From the NCBI RefSeq assembly GCF_001422245.1, contig NZ_LMMM01000001.1, positions 744,534-804,259 on the forward strand: a stretch of 59,726 nt of DNA, given 5' to 3'. Below are positions 9,240-18,126 of this stretch, one piece after another. Numbering within the stretch: position 1 is the first letter of the stretch; each line of letters starts with the position of its first letter. Under the pieces are notes generated by a model, which saw nothing but the letters and a program-made list of their open reading frames with translations, searched no databases and was not told the DNA's origin. A program made the position numbers and the translations under genes. This DNA comes from Rhizobium sp. Leaf262. Lineage in GTDB: Bacteria; Pseudomonadota; Alphaproteobacteria; Rhizobiales; Rhizobiaceae.

Positions 9240-10811
9240 ATGAGCAACAAAGCGTGGACTGAGGGCGACGAAGGTCGCCCGCTCACCAAACCGTTTGCAA
9301 CGACGATTGCGGATTTTGCAGCATCGATCGTTGTCTTCCTCGTCGCAGTTCCCCTGTGCCTTGGCATTGCGATAGCGTCCGGCGTGCCTGTTGCCATGGG
9401 TCTGATATCCGGCATCATCGGTGGCATCGTGGTTGGCACCCTTGCCGGGTCTCCCCTCCAGGTGTCCGGCCCCGCTGCCGGACTTGCCGTCATTGTATTC
9501 GGCTTTGTGGACCAATACGGCATTGCCGCGCTGGGGCCCGTGCTGATGCTGGCCGGTATTCTACAAATCCTGGCAGGTTTCCTGCGGATCGGGTCGTGGT
9601 TTCGCGCCATTTCGCCTGCCGTCGTCCACGGCATGCTGGCGGGTATCGGCATCCTGATCATCCTGGGTCAAATCCATGTGCTCATGGATGCGAAGCCAGC
9701 GGCGGGTGCGATAGAAAACGTGGTGGCGATTGATGAGACGGTCGGACATCTCTGGCGGGACGGCATGACCAGCCATCTCAGCGCATTGCTGATAGGACTG
9801 GTGACGCTTGCATTCATGCTCGGATGGGAAAAACTGCGCCCGCAGTCCATGAAGCTTGTTCCCGGCGCATTGATCGGGGTATTTGTCGCCACTCTTCTTG
9901 CCGCAATGCTTGATTTGTCGATCCGTCGTGTCGAGCTTCCGGCGTCTCTCTTCGATGCGGTAACGATACCCGGCGTGGAAGAGTTTGCACGATTGCAGGA
10001 GCCCGGCCTTCTGATTGCCGCGATCGTGATTGCGGTTGTTGCCAGTGCGGAAACGCTTCTGTCTGCCGCAGCGGTGGATCGGATGCATGACGGGCGACCG
10101 GCGCGCTTCAACAAGGAACTGTTCGCTCAAGGCATCGGTAACGGTCTGTGCGGCATGCTTGGCGGTCTGCCAATCACCGGCGTCATCGTGCGCTCTTCTG
10201 CAAACGTGCAGGCGGGTGCCAAGACACGGCTTTCGACGATCATGCACGGCACATGGATCCTGTGCCTGATAGCGTTGGCGCCGCAAGTGCTGGCAATCGT
10301 TCCCTTGACGGCGCTTGCGGCCGTTCTGCTCGTCACCGGTTGGCGTCTCGTCAGCCTGCAGCATGTGCGGACGCTGTTCGGCCACTACGGCTGGATGCCG
10401 GTTGCAATCTGGACTGTAACGGTCACCATGGTGGTGGTGCAGGATCTGCTGGTGGGCGTCACCGTGGGGCTTGCCCTGTCGCTGCTGCAGATCATTCCGC
10501 ATCTGCGCCGCCGTTTTCGCATCGAGCGTCAGGAAAGCGAAGATGCGGTGGTGCTCAATCTGGCAGGTGCTGCGACATGCACGAACGTGCCGTCGATCCT
10601 CTCGGCCTTCGAGAGTGTTCCGCCGGGTCACAAGGTGGAACTCAAGGCTCAGGACCTTCAGTATCTTGATCACACCTGCGCTGAAACCATCAGCGAATGG
10701 CTGAAAAGAGAAAAGCGCAGCGGAAGAAAGATCGAAGTGACGGTCGGCGGATCGGAACGTCATTCAAGCGTCGCGCCCCAGTTCAAGCGCTTCTACGCAG
10801 AGGTTGCCTGA
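9240..10811 (+). CDS. SulP family inorganic anion (probably bicarbonate) transporter
   Basis: 523 residues from ATG 9240; a GTG at 9231 overlapping the previous stop is an alternative. The membrane domain spans about residues 20-420, with 10 or more hydrophobic segments. It carries the SulP features PLCLGIAIASGVP near the start, GSPLQVSGPAAGL, and an inner segment GGLPITGVIVRSSANVQAG. The C-terminal 100 residues (after LRRRFRIE) form a STAS-like cytoplasmic domain. SulP members carry sulfate, bicarbonate or dicarboxylates. The carbonic anhydrase directly upstream favours bicarbonate. A stem-loop lies just after the stop. Confidence 0.9.
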   Translation: MSNKAWTEGDEGRPLTKPFATTIADFAASIVVFLVAVPLCLGIAIASGVPVAMGLISGIIGGIVVGTLAGSPLQVSGPAAGLAVIVFGFVDQYGIAALGPVLMLAGILQILAGFLRIGSWFRAISPAVVHGMLAGIGILIILGQIHVLMDAKPAAGAIENVVAIDETVGHLWRDGMTSHLSALLIGLVTLAFMLGWEKLRPQSMKLVPGALIGVFVATLLAAMLDLSIRRVELPASLFDAVTIPGVEEFARLQEPGLLIAAIVIAVVASAETLLSAAAVDRMHDGRPARFNKELFAQGIGNGLCGMLGGLPITGVIVRSSANVQAGAKTRLSTIMHGTWILCLIALAPQVLAIVPLTALAAVLLVTGWRLVSLQHVRTLFGHYGWMPVAIWTVTVTMVVVQDLLVGVTVGLALSLLQIIPHLRRRFRIERQESEDAVVLNLAGAATCTNVPSILSAFESVPPGHKVELKAQDLQYLDHTCAETISEWLKREKRSGRKIEVTVGGSERHSSVAPQFKRFYAEVA

Positions 10812-10825
10812 GCGCGCTCATGATA

Positions 10826-10856
10826 CGGAAGGGCAGGGCACAACCTTGCCCTTCCG
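10826..10856 (+). terminator. Stem-loop after the SulP gene
   Basis: CGGAAGGGCA pairs with TGCCCTTCCG (10 bp) around an 11-nt loop, 15 bp after the SulP stop. No T-run follows, so it may be a weak terminator or a 3'-end stabiliser. Confidence 0.45.
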
Positions 10857-10862
10857 GCACTT

Positions 10863-11045
10863 AGAGCGTTTCCTTGTTAAATGGAAACAGTTCTGTTGGT
10901 TCAAACGGGATCGACTGATTGTCTGGACGGCGCGTGCCGTAGCCTTAGCATACGGCCAACCGTGGGGTATGCCCTTCGCCAATCGCCTTTGTCCTGACGA
11001 AAATCTGCTCCGGCAGAACGTTTCCATTTAACAAGGAAACGCTCT
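10863..11045. mobile_element. MITE-like element with near-perfect terminal inverted repeats
   Basis: A 33-bp left arm (10863-10895, beginning AGAGCGTTTCCTTG) and a 32-bp right arm (11014-11045) are reverse complements except for one extra base in the left arm. Each arm is itself partly palindromic (GTTTCC, 9 bases, GGAAAC). The roughly 118-bp centre carries no convincing gene. The ends are flanked by TA on both sides, as in TA-targeting elements, but TA also extends the inverted repeat, so a target duplication cannot be proven. The right end supplies the TAG stop codon of the adjacent histidine kinase gene. No transposase is present, so movement would need one acting in trans. Confidence 0.65.
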
Positions 11046-12405
11046 ACGTACCGAACCCGATGCGAACCTGCAGTCCTGACGTTCTGCGGTTGTCGATGGA
11101 CAGAGCAAGCCCATAGACGTCGCAAATTTCCCTGACGATGGACAGGCCAAAGCCGGTTCCCGGCACCTTTGCATCCAGCCGCACACCCCGCTCGGTCATG
11201 GAGCTTATCTTGTCGAGATCGACGCCGGGTCCGTCATCGCTGACGGTCAGGCCGTTTTGGGCGTAGGCAATGACGATCTCCGAACTAGCCCATTTGACCG
11301 CATTCTCGATCACATTTCCAACCAGTTCCCGCAGGTCGTGGGGATCGAGCGGCAGTACCACCGAAGGGGGTATATCGACATGCCACGTCAAACTTTCTCC
11401 CTTGGGCGTTCTTTGAAGAGTACGAATGATCTGATCGGTGATCTCGCGAAGATTGGCATCGGACTGACGCATGCCCGCATTCGTTACGATCCGGCTGCGC
11501 GCCAGTTCGGCATCGACATGGCCTTTCATGTAGGCCAGCAGCTGCTCAATCTCGTCTGCCATCTCGGTCTCACCCTTTTCTCTCAGGGTCAGTGCATCAT
11601 TGCCCAGGATCGTCAGCGGCGTCTTCAACCCATGGGCCAGATCGCCAGCCCTCTGGCGAGCCTTTTCGAGAGAGTGGGACTGCGCGTCCAGCAGACGATT
11701 GATCGCCTGTTCGACCGGCCGAAATTCGATGGGCAGCACGTTGTCCAATCTCTCCGCCCGTCGCTTCCTGATGGTGTCGAGCGCGGATGTCAGCGTCGAG
11801 ATCGGTCGCAGCCCGAAGAAGACCTGAACGAAAGATGCGGCAATGAGAAAGATCGCAAGCCCTGCGAGATAGGGGGCGAGATCTGCCGCAAACTGGTATC
11901 CGGCATCCTCCAGCGGTTTGGTGTCTGCTGCGACGATGACATCGAGGGTCTTCAGACCGGTTGCGGTTGGCACCATGATCTGACGCATCTGCGCTGTCAG
12001 TGTCGTTCCCTCTGGACCTGCTACGGCAAAGCGGTGAACCACGCCATCCGGGGCGAGATCGCCGGGTACATCGAGCGTAAAATCCCAGAGCGACTGCGAG
12101 CGTAGTCTGCTGTTCGAGGTGCTGTCGCCGATCTGCCAATAAAGCCCGCTATAGGCGTCGGTAAATCGCTTGTCGATGAAGCCGTTTGGACGTTGCAGTT
12201 CTCCTTGCGGCGATACCCGCAATGTCGCCGCGATGTTATTGATATGGCCGGTCAATTCCGCATCGAGCCTGCGCTCGACATTTGTTGAGAAAACCGAGAC
12301 CATGAAGACACCGGCCAAGGTCAGCGCACATGGCACGGTGATGAGCGAAACAATCAGGAAGCGGCTGCGAATGGACAAAGGGCGCTTCCGGTGCAGCTTT
12401 TTCAT
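11044..12405 (-). CDS. Sensor histidine kinase (PhoQ/FeuQ-like)
   Basis: 453 residues. Membrane helix 1 is near residues 16-39 and helix 2 near 172-198, enclosing a periplasmic sensor of about 130 residues. A HAMP-like linker follows. The H-box is DLAHGLKTPLTIL, with the phosphorylated His. The N-box is NVIENAVKWAS, and the G-boxes are SDDGPGVD and GTGFGLSI. It overlaps the response regulator gene by 4 bp (ATGA), so the two form an operon. PepSY proteins encoded next door suggest a periplasmic input, as in PhoQ/FeuQ-type systems. Its stop codon TAG lies in the end of the inverted-repeat element at 10863-11045, so the present C-terminus may have been set by that insertion. Confidence 0.93.
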   Translation of the reverse strand: MKKLHRKRPLSIRSRFLIVSLITVPCALTLAGVFMVSVFSTNVERRLDAELTGHINNIAATLRVSPQGELQRPNGFIDKRFTDAYSGLYWQIGDSTSNSRLRSQSLWDFTLDVPGDLAPDGVVHRFAVAGPEGTTLTAQMRQIMVPTATGLKTLDVIVAADTKPLEDAGYQFAADLAPYLAGLAIFLIAASFVQVFFGLRPISTLTSALDTIRKRRAERLDNVLPIEFRPVEQAINRLLDAQSHSLEKARQRAGDLAHGLKTPLTILGNDALTLREKGETEMADEIEQLLAYMKGHVDAELARSRIVTNAGMRQSDANLREITDQIIRTLQRTPKGESLTWHVDIPPSVVLPLDPHDLRELVGNVIENAVKWASSEIVIAYAQNGLTVSDDGPGVDLDKISSMTERGVRLDAKVPGTGFGLSIVREICDVYGLALSIDNRRTSGLQVRIGFGT

Positions 12406-13061
12406 GCCTCTCCGATCCGGTAACCGTAGCCTCGCCGCGTTGAAATCACGGTCTTGCCGAACTTCTTGCGCAAGCGTCCGATCAGCACTTCGACCGAATT
12501 GCTCTCGCGCTCGAAATCCTGTGCGTAGAGCTGTTCGGTCAACTCCATCTGAGACACGTGGCGGTCCCCATGCGCCATGAGATAGGTCAGGCAGCGATAT
12601 TCCAGCGGTGTCAGGTCGACCGGTATGTCGTGTAAGGATGCGACTTTTGTCCGTGGATCGATACTGAGCCCGCCTGCCCGAAGGACGGGCGATGCCGTTC
12701 CCTGAGACCGCCGGATGATCGCACGAAGGCGGGCCAGCAGTTCCGGCATCTGGAAGGGTTTCGCAAGGTAGTCATCAGCACCGGCATCGATCCCCTCGAC
12801 ACGTTCCTGCCAGCTGCCGCGCGCGGTCAGAATGAGAACCGGCAATTCCCGCTCGCTTTGGCGCCAGCGCTTGAGCACGGACAGTCCATCAAGTTCTGGC
12901 AGGCCAAGATCGAGAACGGCCGCAGCGAAGTCTTCGCTGTCGCCGCGAAACCAGCCTGCCTCTCCGTCCTTCTCATGCTCAACCACGTATCCATTGGACG
13001 CAAGGTGACGGGTAACGTCTCGGGTGATCAGTGGGTCGTCCTCGACAAGCAGAATACGCAT
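12402..13061 (-). CDS. OmpR/PhoP-family response regulator
   Basis: 219 residues from ATG 13061. A TTG 9 bp upstream is possible, but the ATG lies just after a GAGG site. The receiver domain (1-115) has the acidic pair EDD (7-9), the phosphorylated Asp51 in LDLGLPELDG, Thr in LTARG, and Lys in LAKPF. The C-terminal winged helix (about 125-219) has PLEYRCLTYLM, EVLIGRLRKKFG and RRGYGYRIG. It is translated between a PepSY gene and the kinase gene. The regulon is unknown. The divergent PepSY gene at 13521 is a likely target, because PepSY genes beside such systems are often controlled by them. Confidence 0.94.
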   Translation of the reverse strand: MRILLVEDDPLITRDVTRHLASNGYVVEHEKDGEAGWFRGDSEDFAAAVLDLGLPELDGLSVLKRWRQSERELPVLILTARGSWQERVEGIDAGADDYLAKPFQMPELLARLRAIIRRSQGTASPVLRAGGLSIDPRTKVASLHDIPVDLTPLEYRCLTYLMAHGDRHVSQMELTEQLYAQDFERESNSVEVLIGRLRKKFGKTVISTRRGYGYRIGEA

Positions 13062-13066
13062 TGGCC

Positions 13067-13378
13067 TCAATCGTCTTCATTGTCTACGTCAAGGACACGG
13101 GCGTCCCGCGCGTCCATTTCGATTTCGACCAGACGGCCATTGGCCTGGAGCACCTTGAACTCATAGATGAACTTGCCGTCATCCTCTTCCAGCTCGACCT
13201 TGATGATCTCACCGGGGGCCACCTGATGCACATGGGTTTGAAGTTCGGAAAGCGGAAGAACCTCGCCGCGCGCGACAGCATCGCGCAACCTGTCCAGCCC
13301 GCTATCATCCGCATGTGCAGGGCAGGCAAGGGCAAAGACAACCATCAGAGATGCAGATGTGGAAACGAAACTATTCAT
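13067..13378 (-). CDS. PepSY domain protein, first gene of the two-component operon
   Basis: 103 residues. A signal peptide ends near residue 23 (CPAHADDSG), so the protein is periplasmic. The rest is one PepSY unit: LPLSELQTHVHQVAPGEIIKVELEEDDGKF, then YEFKVLQANGRLVEIEMDARDARVL (both quoted only to locate residues 40-98), with an acidic tail. The stop codon lies 5 bp before the response regulator ATG. PepSY proteins bind or inhibit periplasmic partners, and in rhizobia a small periplasmic protein can repress the adjacent sensor kinase (FeuN with FeuPQ). A similar feedback role here is inference. Confidence 0.85.
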   Translation of the reverse strand: MNSFVSTSASLMVVFALACPAHADDSGLDRLRDAVARGEVLPLSELQTHVHQVAPGEIIKVELEEDDGKFIYEFKVLQANGRLVEIEMDARDARVLDVDNEDD

Positions 13379-13520
13379 TCTCAGTCTATATCAGGCTTTA
13401 GCTGAAATTTCGCTGACACGGCGCGTCAGCCATTCCTCAGCGGGACATTGGTACTGTGCGATCACTCCACGAGCAAGACGCCTGGACGAACACAGTGAAG
13501 CCCAAACAGAGGAACATCCC

Positions 13521-13793
13521 ATGAAAATTCTCGTCGCAACAGCTATCGTAATCACCGCTTTTGCAGTCACGGCTCACGCAGATGACGACCGTCGCTGTGG
13601 AAATGTCCCGATCGCAGACTGGATGAGCGAAGCAGACCTGCGAACAAAAATCGCAGCCCTCGATATCGAAGTGCGTGAGATCGATATCGATGACGGATGC
13701 TATGAAGTCGAGGCTCTCAACAAGGATGGACGCGAAGTCGAAGTCTCGTTTCACCCGCAAACGGGTGAACAGGTTCACGTCGATGCGGATTGA
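13521..13793 (+). CDS. Secreted PepSY domain protein
   Basis: 90 residues. A signal peptide ends at ALA-like VTAHA-DDDR near residue 20. A PepSY-type domain follows, with MSEADLRTKIAALD, the acidic centre EIDIDDGCYEVEA and VSFHPQTGEQV. Two cysteines (in RRCGN and DDGCYE) could form a disulfide, a pattern common in this short family. It is transcribed divergently from the PepSY, regulator and kinase operon across 142 bp, a usual place for an autoregulated promoter pair. A ribosome site AGAGGAA precedes ATG 13521. Confidence 0.85.
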   Translation: MKILVATAIVITAFAVTAHADDDRRCGNVPIADWMSEADLRTKIAALDIEVREIDIDDGCYEVEALNKDGREVEVSFHPQTGEQVHVDAD

Positions 13794-13808
13794 GCCGTAA
13801 AATACGAA

Positions 13809-13834
13809 GGACAAGGGGGAGGGCCCCCTTGTCC
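13809..13834. terminator. Strong stem-loop between convergent genes
   Basis: GGACAAGGGGG pairs perfectly with CCCCCTTGTCC (11 bp) around the loop AGGG. It lies between the PepSY stop (13793) and the stop of the convergent gene (13867), so it probably ends both transcripts. No T-tract is present on either side. Confidence 0.65.
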
Positions 13835-13866
13835 GAATTCTTCACGATCTCTCGCGCTGTTACCTC

Positions 13867-15876
13867 TTATTCAGCCGTTGCCTGAATATCGACCCTGTCG
13901 AGCAAGAGCATCGGGTTTTGAGATGCGGCAACGAAATCAAGCAGGCCGAGGCCGTTCGGACCGGTCGCCTTGGCGGTCACGGTCAATGTGCCGGGATCGT
14001 TGATAAAGCGAAGCAATGCTTCCGTGGCATTTTGAAGCTTCGGTTGCTCGCCCGCGATCTGCATCAAGACGACGTTGGCACCTAAGGTCAGCGCGCCGCG
14101 AACCTGATCTTCGGTCATATCGTTCTGCAGAGCATAGAGCTTGATCGCCTTCGCCATCATGCCTTCGTCTTTCACCGTGAGTTTGATTTCACGACCCGCG
14201 AGCCCCAAAAGCGCTGCCTGAGTGCGGTTGATATCGAGGGAGAAGAACTCCTGCGTAAAGCCGCTGATATGGCCGATGAGATTGATGCTCCCGAAATCCT
14301 TGCTGCTCAGAGAGATGTCCCGGATATTCAGGCTGTCGTTTGGTTGATCCCATCCTGCGGAAAATCCATAGGAAAAGGTAAGCGCCTCCATTCCCAACTG
14401 GCGTGCCAGGATGAACACCTCGTCCGAGGAATCCGCGGGGACTGGCAGAGAAAGATCATCCTGTCTAATGTCGACATCGGTCGGTATGCCGTTAATGGGC
14501 TTTGTCAGTCCCATCTCGAAGTTGCGAAGCGAGAACTTGACGCGTTGGGGCGTCGCGGTTGTGTCTCCGTCTGGCTGTTCCGGCGCGGTGGCATCGATGT
14601 TGACGCCGCCTAGACGGATTTTCCCAAACTCAGGCATGAGGCGGCTGAACTGAAAGTTTGCAAGTTCGGCCTCATCACGCCCGACGATTTCGGAGAGACC
14701 TTCAACAGTCGAACCCCAGTCGAACCCTTTCAGGCTGACCTCGTCCACCCCGATTGTGTCGTCGCCGCTTCCGATCTTCATGCCATTCATGGCGAAGTCG
14801 ATTTTTCGACCGTCCATCTGCATGTCCATGCGGGCGATTTCGGCCTTGACCCGTTTTCCCGTCGACGGCTCTTCCTTATTGGGGACGTCCGCCTTGAAGC
14901 CCAGCAACTGGATGTCGCTCTTGCCGATCATGTCGATAAGAGACAGGACCTTGCTGAAAAGTGCCTTCTGCTCGGCTGGTGGAAGCTCTTCGGGATTTTT
15001 GTTCGCCGTCAGCGCTGCCATGGTCTCAGCCAGCGGCGTCGTCGGCATGCGAATGCTAAAGCCGTCGCTGCGGACTTCGTCGTATCCAAAACGTCCGTCG
15101 CCTTCCGAGAACGCAATGTTCTTGACGGAGAGCGGACCGTAAACGGGTTTGGGTTCCTTGTCTTCGGGGCCCGCTTTTTCCGTGTAAATTCTGGCGAGGT
15201 AGGCGAGGTCGATATCCTGACCGCTTATGACCCCGTTCGATCCGGTCACATGCTTCTTTTTTAATTCGCCGGTTGCATCCGGCAAATCCATCTGGATGTC
15301 ATAAGTGGCACTTTCGACCGAGTAACGAGCAATACGGCCTTCAGCAATATCGGCAAGAGTCGCGTTCTTGTAAACGATTGTCTGCTGGACGGTGGGGAAG
15401 GATTGAGTAAACGTCATCTCGGGCGTGGAAATGCTTTTTGCCGCAAACCGCTCGATCCGCTTTGAAAGAGCACGTGCATCTCCCTGGCCCACAACGTCCT
15501 GCTCACGCTCGACCGCCACATTCTCGACGCGCGCATGCGCCATCGAGACTTTCCCGGTGGGCACTTCGATGTTGACGTCCTTCATCTCCAGAACGCCATC
15601 CAGAAACGGAAATCTCGGGCGACCATCAATCGCTGCGATTTGAATGGTCTTGCCATCCTCAAGCGGCAGGCTCAGGTCCCGCACATGAACCTTCAAGAGA
15701 AAGTCGACATCGACAGAGCCAGCCGTTGCGCCGCTGCGTGCAATCAGTTCGTTGACCTTGTTTTCGTAAAAAATCTTGGCCCCGACGCCACCGGCGGCGA
15801 CAATTGCGATAAGCGCCACAGAAATCCAAAGCGCCTTGGATCCCCGCTTGCCGGTCTGGGATTGTCCCTGTTCCAC
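13867..15876 (-). CDS. Large membrane-anchored periplasmic protein of unknown function
   Basis: 669 residues. The start is GTG 15876, preceded by GGAGAGGA. After about 14 basic/polar residues comes one membrane helix (about 15-36; ALWISVALIAIVAAGGVGAK). The remaining 630 residues have no further membrane segment and read as repeating beta-rich units, with recurrent phrases such as LSVKNIAFSEGDGRFGYDE, VDEVSLKGFDWGSTVEGL and IRDISLSSKDFGSINLIG. This is what AsmA/DUF945-like anchored periplasmic proteins look like. I do not recognise the exact family. Nothing in the 216 bp upstream reveals its regulation. Its neighbours (PepSY, UPF0303) give no clear clue. Confidence 0.75.
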   Translation of the reverse strand: MEQGQSQTGKRGSKALWISVALIAIVAAGGVGAKIFYENKVNELIARSGATAGSVDVDFLLKVHVRDLSLPLEDGKTIQIAAIDGRPRFPFLDGVLEMKDVNIEVPTGKVSMAHARVENVAVEREQDVVGQGDARALSKRIERFAAKSISTPEMTFTQSFPTVQQTIVYKNATLADIAEGRIARYSVESATYDIQMDLPDATGELKKKHVTGSNGVISGQDIDLAYLARIYTEKAGPEDKEPKPVYGPLSVKNIAFSEGDGRFGYDEVRSDGFSIRMPTTPLAETMAALTANKNPEELPPAEQKALFSKVLSLIDMIGKSDIQLLGFKADVPNKEEPSTGKRVKAEIARMDMQMDGRKIDFAMNGMKIGSGDDTIGVDEVSLKGFDWGSTVEGLSEIVGRDEAELANFQFSRLMPEFGKIRLGGVNIDATAPEQPDGDTTATPQRVKFSLRNFEMGLTKPINGIPTDVDIRQDDLSLPVPADSSDEVFILARQLGMEALTFSYGFSAGWDQPNDSLNIRDISLSSKDFGSINLIGHISGFTQEFFSLDINRTQAALLGLAGREIKLTVKDEGMMAKAIKLYALQNDMTEDQVRGALTLGANVVLMQIAGEQPKLQNATEALLRFINDPGTLTVTAKATGPNGLGLLDFVAASQNPMLLLDRVDIQATAE

Positions 15877-16092
15877 GAAGTTGTCCTCTCCAACTATTAA
15901 GCTGAAGGTCTTTTAAGCACGCGAAAGTTGCTTAGCAAGTGGGTGTGGTCACGCCATGAAGAAAGCCGCGAAACACGGTCACAGCCCCGGTGCTAAGGTT
16001 TAGAGAAGGTGCCGACCGCGATGGTCGTCGCCCCCTTATCGCAACACTGGGGCCACTCCGTCACTCGGGTGGAAATGCAAGCCTCAGTTTCT

Positions 16093-16563
16093 TCAAACGC
16101 CCAGCAGTTCCTTGAGGCATTCGGTGATCATTGCGTGATCCTGCACGTCTGGAAGTCCACTTACCGCAACTGAACCGACAAGAGTGCCTCCACTCAACAC
16201 CAGTGGAAAACCACCGCCGCTGGCGACGTATTCGGTGACTGGCAGCCCGAACTTGGTATTGAAGTCATAGCCTTTCGCTTCCGACTCAAGCCTGACCCTC
16301 AGCGAGCTGCGATGAAAACGATGGACCACGGCGCATTTGCGTTTGGTCCATCCGAAGTTATCGATTGTCGCTCCGGGCAGCAGCGTGGCAAACACGACAT
16401 CGTTTCCATGCCGCACCTCGATCGCGACCGGATGGTTTTGTTCTGAGGCCCTCTGCCGCAAAAGACTGCCGAGGGTCCATGCAAAATCATAATGAAAAGT
16501 CGGGATCAGAAGTGACTGCTCTTCCGCCTTCAGCGTTTCGATTGTGGGCGTTTCAACGGGCAT
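16093..16563 (-). CDS. UPF0303 / heme-degrading-domain-like family protein
   Basis: 156 residues from ATG 16563, after an AGGA ribosome site. Family features are LRQRASEQNHPVAIEVRHG, the segment WTKRKCAVVHRFHRSS (about residues 74-89), YVASGGGFPLVLSGGTLVGSVAVSGLP and a C-terminal HAMITECLKEL (pieces within 110-152). The GGGFP/GSVAVSG core is shared with the GlcG/HbpS fold, which is why some annotations call it heme-degrading. A catalytic role is not established from the sequence. It is a single gene separated from gntP by 174 bp. Confidence 0.82.
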   Translation of the reverse strand: MPVETPTIETLKAEEQSLLIPTFHYDFAWTLGSLLRQRASEQNHPVAIEVRHGNDVVFATLLPGATIDNFGWTKRKCAVVHRFHRSSLRVRLESEAKGYDFNTKFGLPVTEYVASGGGFPLVLSGGTLVGSVAVSGLPDVQDHAMITECLKELLGV

Positions 16564-16737
16564 CTAACATCCTATAAAAAATCAAACTCGCCCGACATTA
16601 CCAATCCTGCATATTTGCACCAGTCGCTTTTCCGACATGGCAGACGCAAACAGCGCCGGGTTTATAATGTCTGCCCGGCAAAGGGATGAAACGGGTCATT
16701 CAGAACGAAGTCATCGAAAAAATGCTTCTGCCCCCTT

Positions 16738-18126
16738 TTAAAGCAATGGCGGTAGGAGGTTCATCAGCAGCACCATGATCAGGCCAACCACCGAAACGAT
16801 CGACTGGACGACGGAAATCGTTGCGGTTGCCTCGCCCATCGACATTCCGAATGTTTCCTTCACCAGCCAGAATCCGGCGTGGTTGGCGTAGTTGAAGAAG
16901 AGCGAGCCGCAGCCGATCGACAAGGCGAGCAGAGGCACGTTCAGAGCTTCGCCTCCCGCAAGAGGTGCAAGCAGACCGGATGCCCCAACGATGCCGACCG
17001 TGGCAGAGCCGGTGGAGACGGATAGAAGCATCGAAATAATCCAGCCGAGGATCAGCGGAGAAAGCGCAAACTGCTGGCTGAGGTGGACGATCGCATCACC
17101 GACTTTTGCATCTGTCAGCACATGCTGGAAGGCGGCGCCTCCGGCGATGATCAGCAACACATTGGCAATTGGCTTGACGCTGGCGGACATAGAGTTGCGC
17201 AGCTCCTCGGAGACGCCGCCACGCGCAAAGACCAGCACCCACGCAGCAAACAAGACCCCGATCAGCATTGCGATCACAGGATCTCCTAGAAAGCCCGTAA
17301 TCCGGACGATTGCCGACTCCTTCGCGAAGACCACTTCGGCGACAGCATTTGCGAGCATCAACAACGCCGGCAGCAATGCAGTCAGGAGGCTTATGCCCAA
17401 GCCGGGAGGGGATTTGACGGGGTCGCCTTCCGCAGTCGCCTGGGAATATTGATTGATCAGAGCTTGTTCCGGTTTCACCGTGAGCCTTGGGGCGATGAAG
17501 GCGCCGTAAATCGGGCCGCCAAGCACAATCGCCGGAATGGCTGCTATGAAGCCATACAGCATCGTCGCACCGATGTTCGTGTTTAGCGATGCGATTGCGG
17601 TGAGAGGACCGGGATGCGGCGGTACCATGCCGTGCATAGCCGCAAGTGCGGCGATGACCGGGACCCCGACATAGACATAGGCCGAGCCGCGAACCGCCGA
17701 TGTAGCCTCGAGCTTGCGCGCAACACTGAAGATCAGCGGCAGCAGCACGACGAGCCCGACCTCGAAAAACATTGGAATGCCGATGATGAAGGCAGCACCC
17801 GCCATCGCCCAGGGCAGCAGCCGCGTCGGTGTTTTACGGATGATGATGTCAGAAATACTTTCAGTCACGCCGGAATCAGCAAGGATTTTCCCCAGCATGG
17901 CACCGAGAGCCACGACCAGACCGACAGCGCCCAAGGTATTGCCCGCGCCGCTTTCGATCGACTTGATCAGCTTGTCTGTCGGCATGCCGGTCAGGAGACC
18001 AACGGCAATCGATGTGATGATCAGTGCGAGTAAAGGGTGCAGCCTGATGCGAGAGACGATCAAAACCACCAGAAAAACGACACCACCAAACGCAGTCAGA
18101 AGAAGCTGAGTATCAGACAGGGTCAT
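16738..18126 (-). CDS. gntP: Gluconate:H+ symporter, GntP family
   Basis: 462 residues from ATG 18126, preceded by CGGAG. About 12-14 hydrophobic segments carry the GntP family features: HPLLALIITSIAVGLLTG near the start, MVPPHPGPLTAIASL in the middle, and STGSATVGIVGASGLLAPL with GCGSLFFNYANHAGFW near the end. The family imports gluconate and related aldonates with protons. The divergent gene 645 bp away encodes 6-phosphogluconate dehydrogenase, which supports gluconate as the substrate, although no gluconate kinase is present in the window. Family paralogues for idonate or other hexonates look alike. Confidence 0.85.
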   Translation of the reverse strand: MTLSDTQLLLTAFGGVVFLVVLIVSRIRLHPLLALIITSIAVGLLTGMPTDKLIKSIESGAGNTLGAVGLVVALGAMLGKILADSGVTESISDIIIRKTPTRLLPWAMAGAAFIIGIPMFFEVGLVVLLPLIFSVARKLEATSAVRGSAYVYVGVPVIAALAAMHGMVPPHPGPLTAIASLNTNIGATMLYGFIAAIPAIVLGGPIYGAFIAPRLTVKPEQALINQYSQATAEGDPVKSPPGLGISLLTALLPALLMLANAVAEVVFAKESAIVRITGFLGDPVIAMLIGVLFAAWVLVFARGGVSEELRNSMSASVKPIANVLLIIAGGAAFQHVLTDAKVGDAIVHLSQQFALSPLILGWIISMLLSVSTGSATVGIVGASGLLAPLAGGEALNVPLLALSIGCGSLFFNYANHAGFWLVKETFGMSMGEATATISVVQSIVSVVGLIMVLLMNLLPPLL

